The notes under the pieces: generated by a model
What the model was told of the DNA's origin: nothing
Database searches by the model: none
The model's input: the letters and a program-made list of their open reading frames with translations, nothing else
Translations under genes and position numbers: made by a program
Part shown: piece after piece, positions 54,882 to 64,000 of the stretch
Position numbering within the stretch: position 1 is the first letter of the stretch
Layout of the letters: every line of letters starts with the position of its first letter
Source: Stachybotrys elegans
Lineage: Eukaryota > Ascomycota > Sordariomycetes > Hypocreales > Stachybotryaceae
DNA length: 64,000 bases
Assembly (NCBI GenBank): GCA_020746835.1
Contig: JAGPNK010000012.1
Span: 1,364,001-1,428,000, forward strand
Direction of reading: 5' to 3'

Positions 54882-57557
54882 CTATTTAACTCCTGGGCGA
54901 AAACCAGAGGCAATGTTAATGCGACATTTCTTTTTGACCTGGTTATTATGAATAGCATAGCCTAGTTCCTGGGTTAGTAAGAAGTCGAATATTATCTAGC
55001 ATGGAAACTTACATTCTAGGTCACGGTCAACGACTCTAATAACCATGGTAAAGTTCACTCTATAGTGCCATGATCCAACCTTTTTTCCTGCTCGGTTCAT
55101 TGTAGGCCCAGTAAGCCTGACTAGGCCCTGTTCACGAAGAAAGGTGAAATCCACGACAATCTCGCCAACCATCTCGGCGCCTAGTAAGTGAGTTAGTTTC
55201 CTGGTATATCACGTAGTATGGCGGTGATAATCTTATTTTTCTTACCCTTGTTCTTTGGATGGCTTAATCTGTAGTGTGACTCAGTAGATGTATCCGAAAC
55301 ATAGAGAACCTCTCTACATATGAAGTGTCGAGAATTCTTGGCAAACGTATGGCTACAAAGAAATGGCTGGCACTGCCATACGGAGGGAACAGAGTGACCC
55401 TGGTGATGGTTTAGAATGGCGGGTTGTCTAATTCTGATGGCGACTTACCAGCTTGAGCACCCAATCGATGGTATTCATTATATAAGGCTGTCCGTCAAGC
55501 TTGTCGTATGATGGTGTCAATCCTTCGTGTGCACCATGGTCCCCAAATGGCTCTGCTCGTAAGACGCCATAGCTAGACCGCGCTATGCGTTGTGGCCCTT
55601 GCGTTTTATTGAGCGCGCGTAGGACGGCCCCTGATGCCACAGCATTCATACTATTATCTGATCAGCGGCATACCCATCATAGAAGTTGGCACAATGAACC
55701 AACGTGGACTCAAGAGGTGGCGTCATCAACGTGACGCAGCAGTCATGTTGGCGATTGAATTGGTCCAAACGCTTCTTCAGGAATTTTTTGAGCGAGATAG
55801 ATGCTGCAAAGCCACCTATCAGAACAACCATCTGCATTGCTGTCAGCCAAGACATACCTTCTGGATGCTTGAAGGGGTCTACAAACCTCAACCTTGTGAC
55901 CCAGAGACATGGCCGCAACGAGCTGGTTTTCCATGATAGATGCAATGCCTCTAAGACGATCAAGAAAGATCTCATTGATCTTCTCGCTAGAGATGCATAA
56001 GCTTCGTCAAGCCTTCCAATCCATCCAGAGATGTGACCTACACTGGAACTCTGATGCATCCCTTCTTGAAATTCTTGGTAGAATTGTCACGAAGCCCAGA
56101 CACAGCAAAGTGCTTATAACCACGAGCGGCATAACAGTCGTAGGTTCGCTTCAACCTATACTCGAAGTGATCCAGTATGATCCTTTCTATGATTCCGTTA
56201 ATGGTCTCACTACCTTGTTCGAGGTAGGTCTCGTCGGCGAGAAGGTCGTGGAGGTATTCCCGGAAGCTTTGGTTGAGATAGCTTGACCCGTAAAGACCAC
56301 CTATTTATTCGTTAGTGCTTTCCATGCTAACATTTTTTAGGAGTCCTACCGTCGATAGCAACAACCTCCTTACTAAGCCTGAGGGGCTCTTTCTTGCTTA
56401 TTTCATACGTATTGGCATCAACGGTGCCACCCCCTAAAGCTTTGTTAATCCTAGTGAAACTAGCTGTCAGAAGGACTAGGGAATAATACCTGCATCAAGA
56501 AGAACAAACACATCACCGCGCTGTAATTCCAACTTAGCAGGACTGAAAGCGGTATGCGGGTGCTGGCTTTGTGTCGTCTTACCTTTAGGACGTCATGCGC
56601 AGTGAGTATGTGTTCGGCGGCAGCTTCCGGCTCAGAAACAATAAAAAGGTTCTCGATATGGTTGTTTTGCACATCAACGCCATGGAACTGGGCGTTGTTC
56701 ATGGCCATAGCTAGGCACGTCTGCATTTCGCGACAGGCTTTTTGGGTCCAGATGGCTGGGACAGAGAGGACAACCTCTTTGCGCCAAGTGCTATCAAAGC
56801 CTTCCTTCAATAATTCTGATTGCGTATGCTTCAAGAGACAGGTGAGAAAGTCGGCGATCACATGTTCTGGCTTTCTTATCCGAGACTTGTGCAAAAGCGT
56901 TTTGACGTTGTCCCTAATTGACAAAGTCATTGGGCTCTCGTCAAGCAGTAGCTTGAAGCGCGCCAACGGTGCGTACGACGTGTCGGAGTGCGTTGAAGGT
57001 AGGGACCAAAGCTCATGGACTTCATAACCCCACCGGAAAGATTTCGAGTCATCCGTTGACATGATGGTGTCATCATCCTCGTCACGTTGAGGAATTTGCT
57101 GAGACTTAATGCCGCAATCAGGATCATGGAGGTCCATTTCAGAGTCATCATCGGGTACAATGTCAGACCCAGAGTTCCTGAACTCTATTTCTTGCATCTC
57201 ACGCCTCCGGGATTGTTGGTTTAGAGGGTATATGACTTCAGTAGGAACCTCCATCAGGACCTGATCGCGCGAGCTGAAATTCCAGCTCTCGGGATAGTTC
57301 TGAATAGAGCGTATTGAATTCGGATCGATCGTTTCAGGAGAGATTTGCTCAGGGACAGCAACGTAGGACACGGCCGAGTACGTAGTGCCGAAATCTATTC
57401 CAATAATCAGCCGTTTGGGTTCCGGCCCATCGCTAGTATAACCCAGTATGATCGAGCTGGTATCTTCCGCGATGGCATCACTACTCTTTCGGCAGCGAAG
57501 AGGAGATGTCGAGTAATTGTCAGCCGATCCGGGCCTTGGCGGTGTTGGAGAGGCCAT
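54882..57557 (-). CDS. Hsp70-like ATPase-domain protein (paralogue 2)
   Basis: Ten exons: 56583-57557, 56490-56532, 56350-56433, 56042-56300, 55887-55986, 55704-55831, 55449-55650, 55246-55399, 55013-55180, 54882-54961; 730 residues in phase. A 50-residue disordered N-terminal extension precedes phosphate-1 IIGIDFGTTYS (51-61). An acidic insert (SDIVPDDDSEMDLHD) lies at about 125-165. Phosphate-2 VLLDAGGGTVD follows near 335-345 and adenosine motif VVLIGGFAAS near 489-498. All ATPase signatures are intact; there is no classical substrate-binding domain. The C-terminal region (about 570-730) is rich in beta pattern. The start MASPTPPRPG was chosen as the first ATG in frame. Divergent from the SANT-like gene with 347 bases between. 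Client and role unknown. Acceptors at 56533 (aag) and the gttggt donor at 55703 are weak and rest on frame. Confidence 0.83.
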
Positions 57558-57904
57558 TGTGTTGGTTGGGAAAGATCGATTCGACAATGTGGCTATGAAG
57601 CTACCGAGGCGAGGAGGCAGCAGCCCTTATCAAGTGCCCAGTCACGTCCATGGGATTCAGCTGGCAAGGCAGCAAACGTCCCACTTTAGGCAGAAGTGTG
57701 CCATATTGGCCAATGGCTCCTACTGCTAGGCGCCTTGATGGGGTGGGTGACGACTGAGTTACTACTTTTAGAAGTGCACAACCAACAGCATAAGATGCCT
57801 GTCAACCCAGCCACCTCATAAAGGGCACGTACAAAGAAAACAGCTCCCCCTTTTTTGCATTAGGATCTTTCGCGTGAAATAAAAGCCTCATCCGCTGTTC
57901 AACC
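57558..57904. promoter_or_regulatory. Bidirectional intergenic region
   Basis: 347 bases between the start codons of the Hsp70-like gene (minus) and the SANT-like gene (plus). Contains T-rich and purine-rich tracts but no motif that I can name. Confidence 0.45.
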
Positions 57905-59901
57905 ATGGGCGACAACAGGGGGAAGAAGCGGGCTGGCAAGCCTGTGGCACAACCTCATCGCCAGGTTTGGACCGACAATGACCGACTCAATTTGTTGGCA
58001 TACTTGAACTGGTGTGTACAGCACAACGTTGAATTCAACGAAACAGTCATCCGCCACTTGAGCGAGGTACTGAAGAAAAATTTTACTTCTCGACAAGTTC
58101 GCGACAAACTACACAGAGAGTGGACAAAATACGGAACGTGTGACAAATTTGAGGATTTATTCGCTTTAGGCACAGCAGGCCTGAATCCCATGGAAGATGA
58201 GGACCAGGAGATCAGTCGTATAATGAAAGGGCTTCACTCTCCCAGGCTGCCGTACAGATTGCGCAGTGCATCATTGGCATTCACTACGCGATCTCGCAGC
58301 AGATCAATCGCCCCAGAAGTCAAAACCGAACCATCAGCCCGGCAGCGCTCCTCCTCAATTCCAAATTACCGTTCTCGCCGAGCAAAAGAGAAAAAGAGGC
58401 AGTTGGTAAGTGTTTCTTAGTTCAGATGCCGGATTTTACCTAGACTTACTGACACTGCGGTAGATCAGCTCTCCACGTATGGATGATCAGCCTGTTGAGA
58501 CGAGTCTCACCAACCATGCCGCTGTTTCCGAAGATGAAGATGTAGACATGCAGTCTGAAAACGCCGTTAATGAAGACGATTCTGAGCTGAGCTCAGTAAT
58601 TTTGTCGGATGAATTTGACCTGGATCCGCCCATCTGGCCAAATATCACAGAAGAATCCGGTGAAAGCACCTCCTCTAGCACAGAAACGAACCAAGTATCA
58701 GGGGGACTGAAGAGACTTCAAGCCTTGGAAAAAGATCTCTTGACACATCAAGGCTATGTCTTCACTCTCAAAAACAAAATGTCCGAGATGCAGAGAGAGA
58801 TTGACGAGATGCGTCATCGTGACCGAGTGGCCAGGCCAGACCAATACGAATTGCAAGAGGAGAATTGGATTTTGACGCAGAAAGTCCGTGCCAAAGACCG
58901 TCTATTGCAACAGTTCAGGGGACGTGAAATGAGTATGCCAGGCCTATACGAAGCGAACATTACGACTGAATGCGGTGTACTCTATCATGAAATCGGCGAC
59001 GCATGCAAATATATCTGTGACATAGATCCTAACGAAGACTTCGCGGAAGTCCAGGATCACTTTCATCAATCGGCACAGACATGGTCTTTGAAGGTTTCCG
59101 GCTGGGATATGGAGCGCCTTCTCCATCACTGCCATTCGGAGGATATCCCAAAAGATAAGCTGCTTTCATCGCTAGTTGCTGCTGCAGTATTCGACTTGAT
59201 ATTTCAACCAATACTTCCGGAGATTCTGGCACTCGAATGCCCTCTTCTGGGCGAATATAGAAAGTTTATATATACTAAAGGTATGTAACACATAGAGTTC
59301 CAAGAATGATGGCTGAGATAATATCTTAGACGGACACAAGGCTTTGCAAGAACTTGATATCATCTGTCTTCGCTCATTAACATCAAAGGACGTTTTCCTA
59401 GGAGAGGTTATTCCGCAAAAGACAAAGTTATTGCTTGAATTTATATGGGACACCCTGCGATTTTTATTGCCTCCAGACAACCTTCAGAGAGCTAAGCCCT
59501 CGGCCGCATATGACGAAACTACTCCTGAGAGCACGGGCCTTGGAAACGCTCTATCACTGGCAATGGAACTTAAATCACAGCTTATGTGCTCGACGAGACG
59601 ATATAAATTCATCTTCATCAAGCCAGGCGAACGGTTCAATCCCTCCTACATGCACCAAGACGATGGAAATTTTTCAGTATCTCTGTCTGGGAAACACCAT
59701 TCAAGCGCTGATAGGTTTGGAGAAAGCGCCGAGGTGAATTTTTGCCTCTTTCCAGCCTTATACTCGGCACCGAGAGACGATAGCAGTGATAGTCCGGAGC
59801 GACATTTCGCTGGTAACTACGACGAATGTACTACGGAGGCTAGGCTGGAAGAACTTTCATCACTGACCTTGATGAGCCCGGCAATTGTACTTCTTAAGTA
59901 G
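57905..59901 (+). CDS. Myb/SANT-like, coiled-coil protein of unknown function
   Basis: Three exons (57905-58405, 58464-59280, 59330-59901) give 629 residues. Residues about 20-80 (VWTDNDRLNLLAYLNWCVQH, FTSRQVRDKLHREWTKYGT) look like a Myb/SANT-type three-helix domain, suggesting DNA or chromatin binding. A basic, Arg/Ser-rich linker (SRRAKEKKRQL) could be a nuclear signal. An acidic Ser-rich stretch follows (SEDEDVDMQ to STSSSTET), then a coiled coil at about 240-315 (LKRLQALEKDLL...QREIDEMRHRD) and a helical C-terminal domain of about 310 residues ending SPAIVLLK. I do not recognise the full-length family. Both introns are canonical. Divergent partner of the Hsp70-like gene; the pairing may be functional. 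Confidence 0.65.
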
Positions 59902-61658
59902 ATTGATGATTTTGATAAGGTTGTTGCTTTGTTCTTGTTCCTCTCCTTTCAGGGTAGCCTCCATTAGTCAGTCACTAAAATGATTATAGCTGCTTTACAG
60001 CCCAGTAGATACTTAATATAGTGGTGTGATTTGATAAAGATAAGAATTGGTATACATGAATATTGTATATTGCTAGTAAAATCCTTCAATAAGGTAATAT
60101 AGTAGTATTCCAAGGTCAAGAAGTAGCTAGACACTAGACACTGAAACTATATAGGCTTATCCTCTCGAATACCTAATGTACTGACGCGGGCCAGCCCATC
60201 TTGTGGTAGGCGTCCCGGTTTTGTGGTGTTCCCATGACATGCTCCCCATAACTTCAAGGCACTTTCATGAAGAAAGGCGTCATCGACCCGTCCTTGATCG
60301 ACGCGAACGTTCCTCAATATTTACACCGCTAATCCTGTTATCTTCCCTCTTCGTTAGTTGTGGGAGCCAGACAATCTTTTGAAGTTATAAAACTTCCACT
60401 TATATGAATCCTTCATGTTTACTGTCGGAACCCAATTACTCTCGTCTCCTTTTAAGGAAAGCCTCCAATCCCAGCTTACCTCATCCAGTTTCTCACTAAG
60501 CTACTGGTGCGATATAAATTGACATTGTAAATGCTGAACTCGTCATCTCTGGGTGTTTAGGCGGAAGCATTCCTTATACTTGGCCTCTGCTTCTCTATTC
60601 TGACCTAGTCCGTTTGGTGAATTCACGATTCCTTCACATAGCATACAACATCTCGTTCCTGGGCCAATGTAACTGGACAACATTATCTCATCCGTGATGC
60701 TCAAGGCATTGCATAGCCTATATGCTTCCTCAAGGATGGGAGTCTTGGAATTGTGCCATTCCGTTGAGACATGTAATCGCAGCCAACTGCTTCTCGGTTC
60801 ATCAATTATTCTGTGACGTCCAAGTGATTTCTTTCTCGAAGAGAATTGTCAAGTGCTGTGCTTAGAATACCAAGTGCATCCTGGAATTTCGCTTGTACAC
60901 CAACCTACCATTACATTCATTCCCCAACGATCCCTATTATGATGTTGCTTAGTTATCACTCATAATGCTGCCTTATGTATTACTGGGATGACATCAAGCC
61001 TCGGAACAATACATATTTGCTCTTCTATGGTTTATACATGTATAAAGTACTCTTTCAACTCGCGCCTCTTGCGGGCAACATCTATGCCAGGTAAGAGTCA
61101 GTGCCTTGCAAATAAGCATTACGACCCTGTTCAAGACTGTCTGGAATGCTGACAGTATAATTGTGCCCGAAAAGAAATTTGCAGACAGCGGTGTATGATG
61201 ATGGAAGCGCTTGTGCCTTGTCCAACCTTGTCTTTCTAGTTGGTTAAGACTTAGCATGCAATGCCCCACGATGATTGATATTCTTTTGACACTGAGCCGA
61301 GGGTATCGTAGCCAGATATCCGAAAGGCTCAAACAGCTCAGTTTCCTGACTGTTGTCTCAGTCAAGGAGAAACTTTGAGCCATAAAAGAGACTCAGGGGA
61401 AGGATTTGAGGTTGATTCCTCGTAAATCTGTCTGATGGGCTTCAAGTAGGGCGCATAATTACAATGAAAGTGGTATCATCCTCCAGGACATCTTCTGGGC
61501 GTGGCCGGGAACTGTTGAAATGGCCAGAGGACCTATTTTCTTTGAGGATGCAATGGCCAGCTGAATACACATTGCCTAGAGACTTAACATGGTTTATGCT
61601 TCATTTTCGTTAAATATCTCGGCTCGATTATTAAGTTGGCTTTTGGTGATTTGGACAG

Positions 61659-61741
61659 CGGTATCCTCGTCTAGTGGTTACGCTCGTGATCCCACCACTA
61701 TTGATGTCTTGAAACCGGGTCACGGGTAGTGACCAGGATGC
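61659..61741 (+). other. tRNA-like relic or tRNA-derived element
   Basis: ggtatcct at the 5' end pairs with aggatgcc 83 bases on (one G-T pair), and cgtctagtggttacgc resembles the A box of a tRNA gene. An inner hairpin ggtcac-gggta-gtgacc sits where the T arm belongs, but the B-box GGTTCRANYCC is missing. Not a functional tRNA as it stands. Confidence 0.3.
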
Positions 61742-62796
61742 CACCGACTTGGAATTCACCCAGACATTATTGATGAGCATTGTCCAAGATAAGTAGCCAG
61801 GGATGAACTAGAGAATGGCAAACTGTTAGAGAGAGATTCTGGACTGATCCATGAAAATGCCTGACTACTCTCAAGCCATTGACTGAGCTTGTCTACATCA
61901 CCCGAAGGATCAGACTGCTCCTATATGATGATGAAAATAGTGTACAATCTGAGGCAGAAACAGTAAAGAGTAAATAAACAGTAGGGGTAATGCCTAGTGC
62001 CTTGGCAACTAATGTAGTCGTAAACAGTAGAGAGAAACAACGAGGCCATTGCCAGGATGCATGTATAGGGTAGCCAGGCCTGCTAGAGCCGGGCTCTTGT
62101 GCATGCCGTAAAATGACCATGTCTCCTGTTCAACGCTTCTGCACGACCAACAAAATATGGATTCCTTGGATGCTTGACGTGAGTGAGAAGATTGGCTACT
62201 TCCGCAGCCTTTCTTGGAGATGATGGAGTTGTTGAATTCTAAAATTCATACCTGACAGGGCTCTTAACATCATGCTCTGCAACGGATGGTAACGATAAGC
62301 CCACTCTTCGTCAATACCACGTTGTGCACACACGGGTCCGTCATTATTTATCCAGGAATCTGTCTTGTTTCCGGTTTTAAGTTCTGGCCGGTGTCTCTTG
62401 CATATTCGCTTGCACGTACCTTTGAATTCCTGCGGTTGTAACCTGCTCGTTCCTGTGATGCTTCCAGCAGGCGACTCATCTGACTAGACTTTCCACTCCT
62501 ATGGGCTGACTGCAGGATTAGTGATAGGGTTGTGAGACTAGGCAGAACAACGTTCAATTTGGCCACCAATATATCAGAGTTGGCTTTGCTGAGATTGGAA
62601 TTCCAAGGTGATCAAATTTTATGCCAACAACTTCGACTTCTTCTAGCCAACTCCCTAGTCACGTCATGAGAATGTGAAATAGAGAGAAGTTGCTGCGCGA
62701 ACAGGGTGGGGTGGGAGCTCTAAATTCAAGTGATTGCTACCTACAATGACCTTTTCCCGGGAGAACTTACGCCTAGGGAGTTTCAATCCATTTTCC

Positions 62797-63005
62797 TCAT
62801 ACATAGAACCTTGGATATGCGCGAGTAGGAGCGTTCTTCAGCAGGTCAAGCACTGGTGATCCAACAGGTTCCTTGATCCCCTGAGCATCAAGATATCTCC
62901 CAACCATGGCGAAATTTCGTTGCAACCATGCTTGTTGACGTTGAAGTTCAGAGGGTGACAAAGACAACAGTTCAAATTGGACTGAGAAGGTCTCCGCTGA
63001 CAGTT
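62797..63005 (-). CDS. Possible terminal exon of an unrecognised gene (partial)
   Basis: The frame ERTELSAETFSVQFELLSLS, SELQRQQAWLQRNFAMVGRY, LDAQGIKEPVGSPVLDLLKN ends APTRAYPRFYV-TGA and has good protein-like helical character. An in-frame stop lies just upstream, and ggaaag at about 63005-63010 could be an acceptor, so this may be a last exon. No upstream exons could be joined. Weak call. Confidence 0.28.
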
Positions 63006-64000
63006 CAGTCCTTTCCACAGCTTATCTCGATGGATTAGTTTTCGGTTCTTTTAAGGAGCGAAACGCGCAAATGCGGTGAAATTTACTTTGGGAAATATAA
63101 AACCCCGGAGTGAGTGGCAGAGAATTATGACCGGGTTCTGCAAATACATTAGGACGGGAATATCTTGACATGCCAAGCCTACAGAGGAAAGCTGTAAAGT
63201 TGGTCAGGAAGTTGAGACCATGTCCCCTTCATCAAGTAGCTTCTGACATGTTATCGTCTCATCATCCCTTAGTCGGTTCCTCTTGATCACGAACCGCACA
63301 TCTCGGCCGAGAAGCTTCGTTCAGAGAGTAGATAACAGCCACACTTCCAGGGTTACTATGATTGCGTGCCCTAGTTAAACTGTTGATGGAGATGTAACTA
63401 CACAGGTTATAACTCTAGACCTTCAAAATTGACGATGAGAATACGGCTGCTAAGTCTAAGGAAGGCGTGGGGCCGGGTTTCCGCCTAGCACGGTGGCTTG
63501 CGGCTCAAAACATAACGTGAATCGGTACAAGTTGCTTTGGTCCGCCATGATGCGTCCTGGTATTCCAGTTAAGGCTGTCTGAACCCAAATACCATTGGTT
63601 GACATTATCAACGCAAATTCGCCAGTAAAAAACGGGGAGGAAGATACGGTGCAACATTGTTGGTTCCATAAAAGATATGGACACGGAGATTTGTCTATAG
63701 CAAATAGTAAGCCTTGGACGGGCGAGATTCTGGATAGCAACATGCCGTGTGAATGGCTTGGGTAAAGCGTCCAGTACGCACCTTCATCACATCCTCTCAC
63801 GTAGCATTAGTATGAGCAGGTCAAAATAACGCTCCAAAGTCTCACACCAGTCGAACGTCTCACAGCCTTATTTCTTAAGGAGGGAAGATACAAAAGCAGG
63901 CAGGGATGAGGTTGCCGACTACTATCCAATGATCACAGCCCAAGAAGTGTGACAACTCACGACTACGAAACTCTGCCTTCTTTCCTTCTGCGTGGGATGA

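Larger units (their letters stand above)
59902..64000. other. Long stretch with little coding signal
   Basis: Mostly noncoding by appearance. It contains a tRNA-like motif at about 61659-61741 and a possible exon on the minus strand at 62797-63005. ORFs 60994-61383 and 63456-63800 (minus) have no domain or splice logic. No repeats or RIP patches stand out. Confidence 0.45.

Noticed and set aside
60994..61383. 129-codon minus-strand ORF
   Set aside because: No family-like pattern; composition like the surrounding non-coding DNA.
63456..63800. 114-codon minus-strand ORF
   Set aside because: No motif or supporting splice structure.

Overview
This window is nuclear DNA from a filamentous ascomycete (Pezizomycotina). 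Genes carry short spliceosomal introns (about 45-60 bp), the protein families are typical of these fungi (HET, HeLo, fungal Hsp70-like, Zn2Cys6, GFA, cyanase), and a 12.7 kb AT-rich block shows repeat-induced point mutation (RIP). A Eurotiomycete is plausible but not proven. No CRISPR array, rRNA or convincing intact tRNA was seen.

Layout. 1-5.3 kb: tail of a broken Pth11/rhodopsin-like gene, a HeLo-like protein gene, and a single-pass membrane protein with a PTPSPS stalk. 5.3-18 kb: RIP island almost devoid of CA, TG and CG dinucleotides. Inside it is a 7.7 kb LTR retrotransposon (LTRs 7999-8346 and 15352-15692, TSD ctata) whose mutated gag, RT, RNase H, integrase and chromodomain can still be traced. 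19.3-21.6 kb: intact Hsp70-like gene with 10 exons. 25.5-30.3 kb: two broken allorecognition-type genes, a HeLo-pseudokinase and a HET protein. 31-43.3 kb: accessory metabolic/detoxification genes: a P450 remnant joined to a SnoaL-like gene, a 113-aa protein, a GFA-domain enzyme, a Zn2Cys6 regulator, an isochorismatase-like hydrolase, an epoxide hydrolase, a chitinase relic, a DUF1348 protein and cyanase. 43.7-49.1 kb: a decaying GH63-like glycosidase, a second broken HET gene and an ankyrin relic. 50.6-52.7 kb: a large fungal membrane protein. 54.2-54.8 kb: a polyketide synthase KR relic. 54.9-57.6 kb: a second intact Hsp70-like gene, divergent from a Myb/SANT-like coiled-coil gene (57.9-59.9 kb). 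59.9-64 kb: little coding signal.

Themes. First, nearly every HET/HeLo/ankyrin-type gene is broken by stops or frameshifts, while both Hsp70-like ATPase genes are intact. Second, the 33.4-39.3 kb genes look like a small co-regulated module: its Zn2Cys6 gene shares an intergenic region with the GFA gene that carries a perfect CGG-N8-CCG palindrome, and the related sequence tagtccgcc recurs in the divergent isochorismatase/epoxide hydrolase promoter. Third, transposable element traces are scattered: a three-copy dispersed repeat, an unmutated relative at 31.85-32.15 kb of a stretch mutated at 7.34-7.64 kb, and a small LTR-end scrap beside the PKS relic. Exon boundaries were inferred by eye from splice signals and reading frame.
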